Assembly: GCA_004297645.1 (NCBI GenBank)
Contig: SCUG01000742.1
Coordinates: 1-24,496, forward strand
From: Saprospiraceae bacterium
GTDB taxonomy: Bacteria > Bacteroidota > Bacteroidia > Chitinophagales > Saprospiraceae
DNA length: 24,496 nucleotides
Direction: 5' to 3'
Below the pieces are notes generated by a model. The model was not told the origin of the DNA, did not search any database, and saw nothing but the letters and a program-made list of their open reading frames with translations. Of this stretch, positions 15,474 to 23,999 are shown piece after piece. A program made the translations under genes and the position numbers. The stretch's first letter is position 1. Every line of letters begins with the position of its first letter.

Positions 15474-15965
15474 CTACTCCTTCAACTGCTGGATAATCCC
15501 CATGAGGTCCAGTTCCTGCCAACTTTGGAGGATTTTGCCGTCTTTCATTTCGTAAATCACCACGCCCGTCGAGGTGAATTTTTTGCCCGTTGCCGGGATG
15601 CCGAATGCCTCGCCGTATTGGGTGGCCTCCACTTCGTAGCGGATAGCAACATGCGTGGCATCGCCAAATAGGTGCGTGATGGTAAAGTGAGCGTCGGGGA
15701 AAGCTTCGCGGTAAAACTTAATTAGCTGCCTCATGCCATCGAGGCCCTCCTGTTGGTGGGGCCGGAGCGGGTTGCCGTCCGTCCAGTCAGGGTGGAAAAC
15801 CCGTTCGAGCAGCTCCTCGTTCCGGTTGTGATTCCAGCCTTCTTCGTACCAAAGCCGGATGGTTTCCACGTTGGTCCGGGTCATTTTGGCCTGCTTGGTA
15901 GCTGTGCAGTTTGAAAACAAAAAAGCAGCGCAGCAAAGGAAAAGCCTGAGTGTCATGTTTTTCAT
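15474..15965 (-). CDS. SnoaL-like (ester cyclase-type) predicted lipoprotein
   Basis: This 163-aa protein is NTF2/SnoaL-like. The start of the domain is RLWYEEGWNHNRNEELLERVFHPDWTDGNP, followed by GLDGMRQLIKFYREAFPDAHFTITHLFGDATHVAIRYEVEATQYGEAFGIPATGKKF and a closing DGKILQSWQELDLMGIIQQL, as in the SnoaL-like polyketide cyclase/ester cyclase group. The N-terminus MKNMTLRLFLCCAAFLFSNC is a lipoprotein signal with Cys20, although Asn at -1 is unusual. The protein would sit on a periplasmic membrane face. The reaction is unknown; many members are non-enzymatic or bind small hydrophobic ligands. The frame is open to 16103, but that extension runs through the terminator at 16066-16099, so 15965 (or the Met three codons on) is the likely start. 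Convergent with the GT2 gene. Confidence 0.8.
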   Translation of the reverse strand: MKNMTLRLFLCCAAFLFSNCTATKQAKMTRTNVETIRLWYEEGWNHNRNEELLERVFHPDWTDGNPLRPHQQEGLDGMRQLIKFYREAFPDAHFTITHLFGDATHVAIRYEVEATQYGEAFGIPATGKKFTSTGVVIYEMKDGKILQSWQELDLMGIIQQLKE

Positions 15966-16065
15966 TTTCGTCAGTATTGTGGTGGAAGGGTTTGTGATAC
16001 TCAGGCAAGTTAGTGAATTCAGGTGGTTCTTTCTGTGTAGTTCAAAAGCTTGTTGAATTTTTTTT

Positions 16066-16099
16066 AAAAAAAAGGCGCTCCAAATCGGAGCGCCTTTTT
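16066..16099. terminator. Intrinsic terminator of adhesin 2
   Basis: GGCGCTCC (16074-16081) and GGAGCGCC (16087-16094) form an 8-bp stem with a 5-nt loop. On the minus strand it is followed by eight T's, 24 nt after the adhesin 2 stop. A T5 run on the plus side makes it potentially bidirectional. Confidence 0.9.
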
Positions 16100-16117
16100 C
16101 CATTCATTGAACAACCA

Positions 16118-19100
16118 TCACTTCAACAACGTCACATCCCCGCGGTACAGCAGCACCCGGCCGTCGAGAAACTCGACTTCTGCGAGGTACATGAACACGG
16201 CAGGCTGCATTTTTTGGCCGCGGAAGCGGCCGTCCCACCCGATGGTGCCATCGGGGCTGGGGCTTAGGTTCGATTCGTCGAAAACAAGCTCGCCCCAGCG
16301 GTCGTAAATGCGTAAGAAGTTGATGTTGGTGACTCCGATGCCGGTGAAAATGCGAAACTTGTCGTTGATGCCGTCGTCGTTGGGGGAGAAGACGTTCGGA
16401 ATGTACACGTTCCGGTTTTTGTCCAAATCTATTTGCACCTGCCCGAATGCTGTGCAGCCGTTCACATCCGTGATGGTCAGCGTGTAAAGCTGTGAATGGG
16501 TGGGGTTGACTGTCGGATTTTTGCAGTTGTAGCACGAGAGTTGCTCGCCCGGCGTCCAAAGGAATGAGTCAATGGGCAGGGAGGAAAAAATGATGGGGTC
16601 GAGCACCGTGGTGGAGTCGCCCAATTCGATGGTAATTACCTGAGGCAATTCCACGCCTAAACTGAGTGGCTCGGCAATGGTGATGCTGGTATCCTTTGTG
16701 CAGCCGTGGAGCACATCAACGATGGAGATGGTATGCTGCCCGGCAAATACCGGACTGGCAGAGCCAAGTAGCCGCAATATGCCATTGTCCACCGAGAATT
16801 GATAGGACGTCAGGTTGCCCCCCCATACTGAATCCACCGTGATGAAGGTGTTGCCTCCAGCGCATTGAATGGGCAATGTTTCACCCAAAGAAAACTGGAT
16901 GGGCGGCGGCTCTGAAATGGTGGCGCTGACACTATCCTGACAGCCTTTTGGGTCCACCACGGTCACGGAATAGGTGCCGGGGGCCAGCCCCGCTGCAAAG
17001 TTGGAACCCGGAGGTGCGATACCATTTTGCCAAAGATACACGGCAGTGCCAAGGTTGCCGCCCTGTGCCTGTACCGTCATCAGGCCGTCTGCTTCCCCGG
17101 CACACGATACATTCATTGTGCCAGCGGCATTCAGCGACACCACGAGCGGGCCAGGCTGGATGATGGTGACGGTGTGCGTAAAGCTGCAATTTTTGCTGTC
17201 CACGATGTTTGCGCTGTAATTTCCGGCGGGCAGGCCCGAAATGGTGGGCCCCGTGATGCCTCCGGGCCAGGTGATGGTGTAAGGGGGGGTGCCCCCACTT
17301 GGTATCAGCGTGATGCTGCCATCGGAGAGGCCATTGCACGTAACATTATCAATCGTCTGGCCAGGGGTGATGGGAGTGGGAGCGGGAATGTCCACCGAAA
17401 AAGTATCGAAGCAAATGCCGTCGGAGACGAGCACTTGTTGCGCCCCGGCGCAAAGTTGCACAGCGGTACTCGATGCCACATTATTGTCAGATTCGGTGCT
17501 TTGCCAGGTGAAATTGAAAAGGCCGCTTGTGCCGTCACTATAACCGGCGGTGGCCGTTGCAGTGCCGTCGCAGGTCATCCCGGTATTGGCGCAACTCACG
17601 GAGTCAATCAATGAAAAACTAACGTCTATGCCAGGAGGTTCATCGAGTGTTAGATTGAGAACGAGGGGAGCACAAAAGTTGAAATCGGTAATCGTGACGG
17701 AATAGTTGCCGGCGCTGATGCTTCCCAATACGTTGAATCCGGTGCCCATCACGCCATTTGACCACTGGAAAAAATAAGGCCCGGTGCCTCCGCTGACGAA
17801 TGCGGCGATGGAGCCTCCGCCCTGTCCGGGGCATTGCGGCAGTGTGTACACGATGCTGTCCTGGGCCAAAGGCTGGGGCGCCACCACTTCGGCAGAGTCC
17901 ACGGTCATGCAGTTGTCCGTGTCCGTCACGGTGACGTAATAAGTGCCGCTGCTCAGGTTGTTGATGGTGGCGCCATTGGCGCTGTTCGACCAGCCGATGA
18001 CATCTATCGGGGCATTGCCCGGCAGGGCCACCACAGTAAGGGAGCCATTCGTACTGTTGGGACAGCTCAGGGTATCGTTTTCTAAACTCTGAATAATGGG
18101 GGGTGCCGGAGCCGTCAATGTGACGCTCACCGTATCGAAGCAATTGAACGAGTCGCTGGCAATGACCGTATAGGTGCCTGCTGATAGCCCCGTCGCTATG
18201 GAATCGGTGGCGGAGGTATTCCAGTTGTAATTGTATGGGTAGGTGCCACCGGTAACGCCGATGGTGATGTTGCCATCCATACCCGGCGAGCAGGATTCAT
18301 TTTGAGTATTGAGCACCGAAGCTACGAGGGGTGGTGGTTCGCTGATGGTGAATGTGCTGTCTATTTGGCAACCCGCGGCATCCTCCATAAAAACTGTGTA
18401 AGTGCCTGTGCAAAGTCCTGTCAGGGTAGAGGTCGTGGCGGTGGTGCCCGATGGCGGTGGGGGCGGTGGCGTGCCGAACCAGTCGAAATTGTAGGGCAGG
18501 GAGGCCGGTTGGCCAGAGGTACTGCCTGCGACGAAGATGCTGCCACTGCATGCGCTGGTGCAATTGATATTTTCCAACAGGGCATTCATGGTGAGCACTT
18601 TTTTGGCAGGCAAAACAATACTGGCTTCAAAAAAACAGCCCTTGTCGTCGGTTACCCAGAGCGGATAAATCCCATCTGCCAAGCCGCTAATATTAGAAAG
18701 CGAGTTGATGATGGTCAGCCCTGGTGCCGGGCCAATAGATGGCCATTGAATTGTGTAATCGCCGTTGCTATTTGGGCTTGCGCCCGAAACGGAAACGTGG
18801 ATAGCACCGTTGCCAACTCCGGAGCAGGTGGACGAATCAATGGTGACGATGACGGCGAAGGGCGGCGGTTGTGGTAAAAAGGTGCTTTCCGTTACGGTGC
18901 ATCCGGTGCTGATTTCGGTCACCGTCAGGGAATACAGCCCCGATGAGATGTTGTTGAGGGCTGGGGTAATAGCGGTTGTATTCCATTCGAAACTATAAAG
19001 CAACTCCGGGTTGTTTATCACCACGCTGTCTAAAATGACCACTGATGCGATGCTACCCAGACCGCCATTGCACAGAGGCGGGTTTTCATTAAAATTCAGA

Positions 19101-20701
19101 CCGAGGATGGGCGGCCCCAATACCGTTACCTGTTCAGTTGCAATGAGTGGGGTACCCGATGCATCCATCACCGTGATATTGTAAGTTCCGGCAGACAGGT
19201 TGTTGGCGGTGTAGGCGTAAGGCGCCACATTGATGGGAGTAGGCCCAAAGACAGGTCCACCGGCGGCATTTTGCCAGGTCACCTGATAGGGCGGCGTACC
19301 ACCGCTGATGTCAATGGTAAAGCTGCCATCAGATGCTCCCGAACAACTCACGCTATCCTGGGTGGAATTCACCACCAAAGCCAGGTCGTTCACACATACT
19401 GAACCGCCAGTGCCGTTGAAACCGATGAAGGCCAGATTTCCATTGAACACTTCGATGCCGGGGCCGGGGGGGTCCACAAATTCCACATTCGTGCAATCCC
19501 CGTTATTTCCCACCACATCAAAACAAACCTGAAAAAGAACGGTGCCATCCGGCAGATTCACACCTGCCCCGGAAAGATTAGCCCAACTAAAAATGAGCGA
19601 GTCTCCCAGGCTGTTGAAGCTGCTGCCCGGAGCGAATCCCGGCAGGAGCGGTGTGAGGTTGGTAACATTGGTGAACTGGAGAACCGCAGGATCCCAGGTC
19701 AAAGCGTATTGTATGCCGGCAATGTTGATGAACCCGGCATCGCTGGTCACGTTGATGCAAATATTGTCGCCGGGTGCCGCCACGGCAGATTGCACGCTTT
19801 GCGTGACACTCACGCAAGTGCTCATATTGGCCAAAAGCTGGGAAGACACACAGCCCTTCCCGTCGGTGACGTTGATGGTGTAAATGCCGGGCACAGGTAC
19901 CTGAAAAGTCACCGTTTCACCGTGGGTGTAAGGCCCGTTTATCACCTGCCCCGTAACCGATGGGTTGCCGATGAGGGTGATAGAAATATCGTAGAAACTG
20001 CTGTCGAATTGCGGCAGGCCGCCAATGACATCGAACGTGCCCTGGCATCCGCTTACGCCGGTGTTGGCGCTTAAATTCAAGGTTTCAATTTCGTTGAGAT
20101 ACACCACCGGAAACGCCGCTGCCGTATTTACGTTGACGCAAGGGCCGGCCATGCCGCCCGCCCCTACTTCGTATTGTTTGTTCGCAAAATCGTCTATGGT
20201 AATGGGGGCGAACCATATCAGCACGGGGTCGCCACCATTGAAAAAATTCTGCAACGTACCGGAATTATTAAAGGTGATGTTGCCATTGAACCCGCCCCCT
20301 GCCGATACCCAGATTCCCTGTGCCGGCGGCGGCGTGTTCAGAATGCAGGGGCCGGTGAGGATGGTGGCCAGGTCAGGCCCGGATATCGAGGGCTGGCAGT
20401 TGAAAAATCCGTAGGTAATGCCAGGTGTGGTGGCGGGATTGGGGTCGCCCGTCAGATTGGCGTCGCCATTGTGTACCACATTCATCTCTTCATTGAAACA
20501 AAGGAAAATGGTGTCTTCCGTGATGGGGTTGCCGTCAATATCCACTAATGAAACCGTGCCAGCATATTGGTCGGCGCAGGCCAGCTCTGCCTGCCCGTTG
20601 CCAGGCATTCCAGGTTCTGTTTTTATACTCTGTGGAGTTTGGGCCAGCAAGTTCAGCGCACCTAAAAGTAGGATAGTAAATGGGAAAATACGGTAAAGCA
20701 T
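16118..20701 (-). CDS. Adhesin 2: SprB-repeat surface protein with cohesin-like domain and T9SS type B sorting domain
   Basis: The 1527-aa protein has a signal peptide (MLYRIFPFTILLLGALNLLA, cut before QTPQS). An N-terminal module with CFNEEMNVVHNGD is shared with adhesin 1. Residues about 305-410 look like a cohesin-type beta sandwich (NICINVTSDAGFINIAGIQYALTWDP, then FSWANLSGAGVNLPDGTVLFQVCFDV). Residues about 448-1341 hold about eleven SprB-type repeats. A PKD-like stretch with LWTPGEQLSCYNC comes next. The CTD from about 1428 has VYIPNVFSPNDDGIND and ends GDVTLLK. The last 100 residues closely resemble those of adhesin 1. SprB-type proteins are moved along the surface in gliding Bacteroidota; gliding, adhesion or biofilm scaffold roles are all possible. 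It is a single gene with a terminator; no PorP/SprF gene is beside it. Confidence 0.93.
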   Translation of the reverse strand: MLYRIFPFTILLLGALNLLAQTPQSIKTEPGMPGNGQAELACADQYAGTVSLVDIDGNPITEDTIFLCFNEEMNVVHNGDANLTGDPNPATTPGITYGFFNCQPSISGPDLATILTGPCILNTPPPAQGIWVSAGGGFNGNITFNNSGTLQNFFNGGDPVLIWFAPITIDDFANKQYEVGAGGMAGPCVNVNTAAAFPVVYLNEIETLNLSANTGVSGCQGTFDVIGGLPQFDSSFYDISITLIGNPSVTGQVINGPYTHGETVTFQVPVPGIYTINVTDGKGCVSSQLLANMSTCVSVTQSVQSAVAAPGDNICINVTSDAGFINIAGIQYALTWDPAVLQFTNVTNLTPLLPGFAPGSSFNSLGDSLIFSWANLSGAGVNLPDGTVLFQVCFDVVGNNGDCTNVEFVDPPGPGIEVFNGNLAFIGFNGTGGSVCVNDLALVVNSTQDSVSCSGASDGSFTIDISGGTPPYQVTWQNAAGGPVFGPTPINVAPYAYTANNLSAGTYNITVMDASGTPLIATEQVTVLGPPILGLNFNENPPLCNGGLGSIASVVILDSVVINNPELLYSFEWNTTAITPALNNISSGLYSLTVTEISTGCTVTESTFLPQPPPFAVIVTIDSSTCSGVGNGAIHVSVSGASPNSNGDYTIQWPSIGPAPGLTIINSLSNISGLADGIYPLWVTDDKGCFFEASIVLPAKKVLTMNALLENINCTSACSGSIFVAGSTSGQPASLPYNFDWFGTPPPPPPSGTTATTSTLTGLCTGTYTVFMEDAAGCQIDSTFTISEPPPLVASVLNTQNESCSPGMDGNITIGVTGGTYPYNYNWNTSATDSIATGLSAGTYTVIASDSFNCFDTVSVTLTAPAPPIIQSLENDTLSCPNSTNGSLTVVALPGNAPIDVIGWSNSANGATINNLSSGTYYVTVTDTDNCMTVDSAEVVAPQPLAQDSIVYTLPQCPGQGGGSIAAFVSGGTGPYFFQWSNGVMGTGFNVLGSISAGNYSVTITDFNFCAPLVLNLTLDEPPGIDVSFSLIDSVSCANTGMTCDGTATATAGYSDGTSGLFNFTWQSTESDNNVASSTAVQLCAGAQQVLVSDGICFDTFSVDIPAPTPITPGQTIDNVTCNGLSDGSITLIPSGGTPPYTITWPGGITGPTISGLPAGNYSANIVDSKNCSFTHTVTIIQPGPLVVSLNAAGTMNVSCAGEADGLMTVQAQGGNLGTAVYLWQNGIAPPGSNFAAGLAPGTYSVTVVDPKGCQDSVSATISEPPPIQFSLGETLPIQCAGGNTFITVDSVWGGNLTSYQFSVDNGILRLLGSASPVFAGQHTISIVDVLHGCTKDTSITIAEPLSLGVELPQVITIELGDSTTVLDPIIFSSLPIDSFLWTPGEQLSCYNCKNPTVNPTHSQLYTLTITDVNGCTAFGQVQIDLDKNRNVYIPNVFSPNDDGINDKFRIFTGIGVTNINFLRIYDRWGELVFDESNLSPSPDGTIGWDGRFRGQKMQPAVFMYLAEVEFLDGRVLLYRGDVTLLK
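16670..19365 (-). repeat. About eleven SprB-type repeats within adhesin 2
   Basis: Units of about 70-90 aa follow the pattern ..v.CnG.sDGsi.l...GGTpPY...W......i..L.aGtYsv.v.D..gC. Clear examples are NVTCNGLSDGSITLIPSGG and QNESCSPGMDGNITIGVTGG. Some units are irregular: unit 2 has a long insertion, unit 4 a PPPPPP loop, and unit 8 an extra Cys pair. Boundaries are approximate. The array is much more diverged than the 54-aa array of adhesin 1. Confidence 0.85.
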
Positions 20702-20822
20702 TGCGTCAAATTTGGAATTTTCAAGCCTCAGAAGCGTGGTGTCAATGTTCCCGGTTTTTGGAAAATCTTAGGCAGGAGACAGTTGGACACTCATTATACA
20801 AACACCGCACCTGAAAGCGTGA

Positions 20823-20830
20823 CAAAAGTA
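20823..20830 (-). promoter_or_regulatory. Candidate -7 promoter element for adhesin 2
   Basis: On the minus strand TACTTTTG matches TAnnTTTG, about 120 nt before the start codon. No -33 TTG is seen at the right distance. In the rest of the 20702-20981 gap I see nothing further. Confidence 0.38.
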
Positions 20831-20981
20831 GATAGACAGGGTGGAGATTTGGGTGTTTTCGGCGGTTTTGTTCGCCATGTGCCTGATAAACGTCGTTTGA
20901 AGAACCTTGTTGCGCTCTTCCAGCCCACAGACTAAAAGCAATGGCAACGTCTGCAATGCTGTAGTTGCCTTCTCTATACTA

Positions 20982-21201
20982 AGTGACGTGCGCAAAATAA
21001 GATGTGTTTTTTTTGAGGCTGTCATAAGTCATCGCTATAAAATTGTGACTAAATTCTTCAACACTGAGGCACAGAAACACAGAGTTGAGTTTGGTTCTCT
21101 GTGCCTCCGTGTCTCTGTGTTGAAATAAAAATCGTCAAGCTAATTCCATAGTTGACTTATGATACAGCCTCAAAAGGACATCTTATTTCGAACACGTTAC
21201 T
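20982..21201. repeat. Palindromic element with 24-bp imperfect terminal inverted repeats, copy 2
   Basis: The ends at 20982-21005 and 21178-21201 match each other at 20 of 24 positions. They match the ends of the element at 544-669 with the same polarity; the right end is shared for about 35 bases (from GCCTCAAAA to TTACT). The core differs. A second inverted pair, GAGGCTGTCATAAGTCA (21015-21031) with TGACTTATGATACAGCCTC (21153-21171), encloses a third at 21057-21124. The right end overlaps the stop codon of the flippase gene. Confidence 0.8.
21057..21124. repeat. Nested inverted repeat rich in CACAGAG words
   Basis: The 28-base arms 21057-21084 and 21097-21124 are inverted copies with a few mismatches and a 12-nt loop. 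They begin TTCAACAC and end GTGTTGAA, and contain GAGGCACAGAAACACAGAG. CACAGAG-type palindromes are, from general memory, widespread intergenic repeats in bacterial genomes. Confidence 0.75.
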
Positions 21202-22684
21202 AAAGCAATTGCCTGATAGCCTGCCGCTCCATTCTGTAGGCAACAAATAAAAACAGGAGGACGAGAATGGCATTGAACGCCAGAGCCATCGTTTGGCCCG
21301 CCGCTATGTTATTTTCAAAGTAATTCCCCGCCACGTAAAGCACCAGGGAGAAGGCGATGTATCCGCCCATCCTTTTCAATTCATACACCACCGGGTAATA
21401 TTTCCGGCCCCACCACCAGCAGGCGGTGGTCATGGAGGCGTAGCAAATCAGCGTAGCCCAGGCCGAACCCATGTAGCCGGTGCGGGGAATCCACCACACG
21501 TTCAGCACGATGGTGATGACGGCCCCACCCACCGCAATCCACCCGCCGAGCATGGTTTGGTCGGTGAGTTTGTACCAAATGGAAACGTTGTAATAAAGGC
21601 CGAGGAACAGGTTGGCCATGAGCAGGATGGGCACGACTCGCAGCCCCACCCAATATGGCTCGTCAATGAAGTATTTGAAGACGTCGAGGAAAAGCATGAC
21701 GCCGAGGAATGCCAGCGCCCCGAAGATGGTGAAAAACTTGGTGACCTGGCCGTAGAGCCACTTGGCGTCTTTGTGTTTTGCGTTGGCAAAAAAGAAGGGT
21801 TCGGCTGCGTAGCGGAAGGCTTGCGTGAACAGGCTCAGCAGCATCGCCAGTTTGTAGCAGCCGGAATAGATGCCGATTTGGGAGAGGTTCTCTGCCGTGG
21901 TGCCGGGAAGCAGGTTTTTCAGCAGTTCCCGGTCGAGCATCTCGTTGACGATGCCTGCAAGGCTGGCGATGATAAGCGGGGCGGCATAGATGAACATTTT
22001 TCGCCAAAGTGCCGGGTCGAAATTCCATTTTACCCTGCGGAGTTCGGGGGTCAGCAGTAGCAGCACGGCGGCGCTCGCTATCAGATTAAAAAGAAAGATG
22101 TACCCTATGCCGAAGTCCGGGTTGTATATTTTTTCAACAAACGCCGTGGCAATGCCTTCCCTGAGCAACCACGGGCAGAGCATCAGGAAGAAGAGGTTCA
22201 GGCCAACGTTTATACTTATGCCTGTAAGCCGGATGGCTGCAAACCGCATAGGCCGGCTTTCTAAACGCAGCCGCGCCAGCGGAATTTCTGCCAAAGTATC
22301 AAAAGCCAGTATCAGCCCGAAGATGGTGATGTAGATGCTCTGTTCGGGTTTATAATCTAACCAGCTCGTTATTTCTCCCGAAAAAATCAGCAGCATGGAG
22401 GCCAGCAGCAGCGTAGTCCCGGTCACCGACCAAAGTGCTGTGGAGTAGCTCTCCTCCCGCTGTTTTTCATCGGTACCATACCTGAAAAAAGCAGTCTCCA
22501 TGCGGTAGATGAAGAACACCATCAGGAAGCCTGTCAGGGCGTACAGTTCAGAGACGATGCCGTACTCGCCGGTCAGAAAAATCCGCGTGTAAAGCGGAGT
22601 TAGCAGGTAGTACAATACCCTGCCGATAATGGAGCTAAGCCCGTAAATAGCCGTTTCGCCGGCGAGTTTTTTGAGTAAAGACAT
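21200..22684 (-). CDS. Oligosaccharide flippase family (Wzx/MATE-like) membrane protein
   Basis: From MSLLKKLAGETAIYGLSSIIGRVLYYLLTPLYTRIF the protein is 494 aa with about 12-14 hydrophobic segments. The start region has the G...gls...g.....ll.PlyTr.l pattern of lipopolysaccharide/exopolysaccharide exporters, followed by EYGIVSELYALTGFLMVFFIYRMETAFFRYG. The middle and end (AAPLIIASLAGIVNEMLDRELLKNLLP and LGLYYNVSIWYKLTDQTMLGGWIAVGGAVITIVLNVWWIPRTGYMGSAWATLICY) are family-typical. It should flip lipid-linked sugar units across the inner membrane for a surface polysaccharide. The frame is open to 22750, but the added 22 residues are not family-like. The stop codon overlaps the end of a repeat element. 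It is divergent from the M42 peptidase gene across 232 bases with no clear promoter. Confidence 0.9.
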   Translation of the reverse strand: MSLLKKLAGETAIYGLSSIIGRVLYYLLTPLYTRIFLTGEYGIVSELYALTGFLMVFFIYRMETAFFRYGTDEKQREESYSTALWSVTGTTLLLASMLLIFSGEITSWLDYKPEQSIYITIFGLILAFDTLAEIPLARLRLESRPMRFAAIRLTGISINVGLNLFFLMLCPWLLREGIATAFVEKIYNPDFGIGYIFLFNLIASAAVLLLLTPELRRVKWNFDPALWRKMFIYAAPLIIASLAGIVNEMLDRELLKNLLPGTTAENLSQIGIYSGCYKLAMLLSLFTQAFRYAAEPFFFANAKHKDAKWLYGQVTKFFTIFGALAFLGVMLFLDVFKYFIDEPYWVGLRVVPILLMANLFLGLYYNVSIWYKLTDQTMLGGWIAVGGAVITIVLNVWWIPRTGYMGSAWATLICYASMTTACWWWGRKYYPVVYELKRMGGYIAFSLVLYVAGNYFENNIAAGQTMALAFNAILVLLFLFVAYRMERQAIRQLL

Positions 22685-22916
22685 GTTTCGGTTTACTGCC
22701 GGCAAATGGTGGCCCATCCACCATAGGTGCCAGTTGGCAATTAGTGGCAAAAGTCTTTAAAATCATCAACATTCTTCTAACTTCGCCTCGTCGTCAGCGT
22801 ATAATATTGGATTATTGATTCAAACCGGATAGTTGCACAAACAACCTCAATAGTTAAACTAACTTCCGGCAACCACCAACTACCACCTCCCCACCCCCGG
22901 GGAAAACTGCTAACAG

Positions 22917-23966
22917 ATGTTAAACATAGCACTCTTCAAAAAAATTTGTGAAATCCCCGGCGCTCCGGGATTCGAACAGCGCATCCGCGAATTCGTCATC
23001 AATGAGGTGACGCCCTTAGTGGATGAAGTTTCAGTGGATAATATGGGCAACGTCATTGCCCTGAAAAAGGGAGGCCAGAAAAAGAAACTCATGCTCGCCG
23101 CCCATCTTGACGAAATCAGTTTCATCGTCACCCACATTGACGAAGATGGGTATTTGCGCATCCACACCCTCGGCGGGTTCGATCCGAAAACTCTGACGGC
23201 ACAGCGCGTCATCGTTCACGGAAAGAGGGACATCATTGGGGTAATGGGCAGCAAGCCCATTCACATTATGAAACCCGATGACCGCAACAAACCACCGCAG
23301 ATTCAAGACTATTTCGTGGACCTCGGCATGAAAAAAACAGACGTTGAAAAAATCGTCTCCGTGGGCGACCCCATTACCCGCGAGCGCGAACTCATAGAGC
23401 TGGGAGATTGTGTGAATGGCAAGAGTATTGACAACCGGGTGTCGGTTTTTATCCTCATCGAGGCATTGCGCGAATTGCAAAAGACCTCCGTGCCATTCGA
23501 TGTGTATGGGGTTTTTACCGTACAGGAAGAGGTGGGTATGCGCGGAGCTATTTCCTCCACCCACCAAATAGACCCCGATTTTGGCATCGCCATAGATACC
23601 ACCATTGCCTTTGATGTACCGGGTGCTCATGGCCACGAAATGGTGACCCGCCTCGGCAAGGGCTGCGCCATTAAAATTATGGACAGCTCCGTCATCAGTG
23701 ACTATCGCATGGTGAATTATCTGAAAGACCTCGCCACCAAGAATAACCTGACCTGGCAGCCGGAAATTCTGCCTGCCGGCGGCACCGACGCCATGGGTTT
23801 GCAACGTGCCGGCAGACACGGCTCCATCGCCGGTGCCATCTCCGTCCCTACCCGCCACATTCATTCTGCCATAGAAATGGCGCACAAAGAAGACATCCGC
23901 AGTGCCATTGACTTGCTGAAATTAGCGGTGAGTAATTTGGATAAATGGGAGTGGGGGTTTAGATAG
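22917..23966 (+). CDS. M42 family metallopeptidase (glutamyl aminopeptidase/endoglucanase-like)
   Basis: The 349-aa protein has all expected features of the co-catalytic two-metal M42 peptidases. AAHLDEISF has His63 and Asp65. CVNGKSIDNRVSV has the bridging Asp172. TVQEEVGMRGA has Glu204 (base) and Glu205. AIDTTIAFD has Asp227. PTRHIHSAIE has His316 near the end. GGTDAMGLQRAG is the usual substrate-side loop. These cytoplasmic enzymes form large tetrahedral assemblies and trim N-terminal residues from peptides. The start MLNIALFKKICEIPGAPGFEQ matches the family N-terminus. It ends 33 nt before the stop of the convergent dapD, with no obvious terminator between them. Confidence 0.94.
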   Translation: MLNIALFKKICEIPGAPGFEQRIREFVINEVTPLVDEVSVDNMGNVIALKKGGQKKKLMLAAHLDEISFIVTHIDEDGYLRIHTLGGFDPKTLTAQRVIVHGKRDIIGVMGSKPIHIMKPDDRNKPPQIQDYFVDLGMKKTDVEKIVSVGDPITRERELIELGDCVNGKSIDNRVSVFILIEALRELQKTSVPFDVYGVFTVQEEVGMRGAISSTHQIDPDFGIAIDTTIAFDVPGAHGHEMVTRLGKGCAIKIMDSSVISDYRMVNYLKDLATKNNLTWQPEILPAGGTDAMGLQRAGRHGSIAGAISVPTRHIHSAIEMAHKEDIRSAIDLLKLAVSNLDKWEWGFR

Positions 23967-23999
23967 CAGTAGCAGTGCCAACTGCCCCTTCCCCATTGT

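Noticed and set aside
15966..16103. Extended N-terminus of the SnoaL-like lipoprotein
   Set aside because: It reads through the adhesin 2 terminator and hides the lipoprotein signal that starts at 15965.
20768..21025. Minus-strand frame of 85 codons
   Set aside because: It overlaps the repeat element and the candidate adhesin 2 promoter, and shows no protein-like features.
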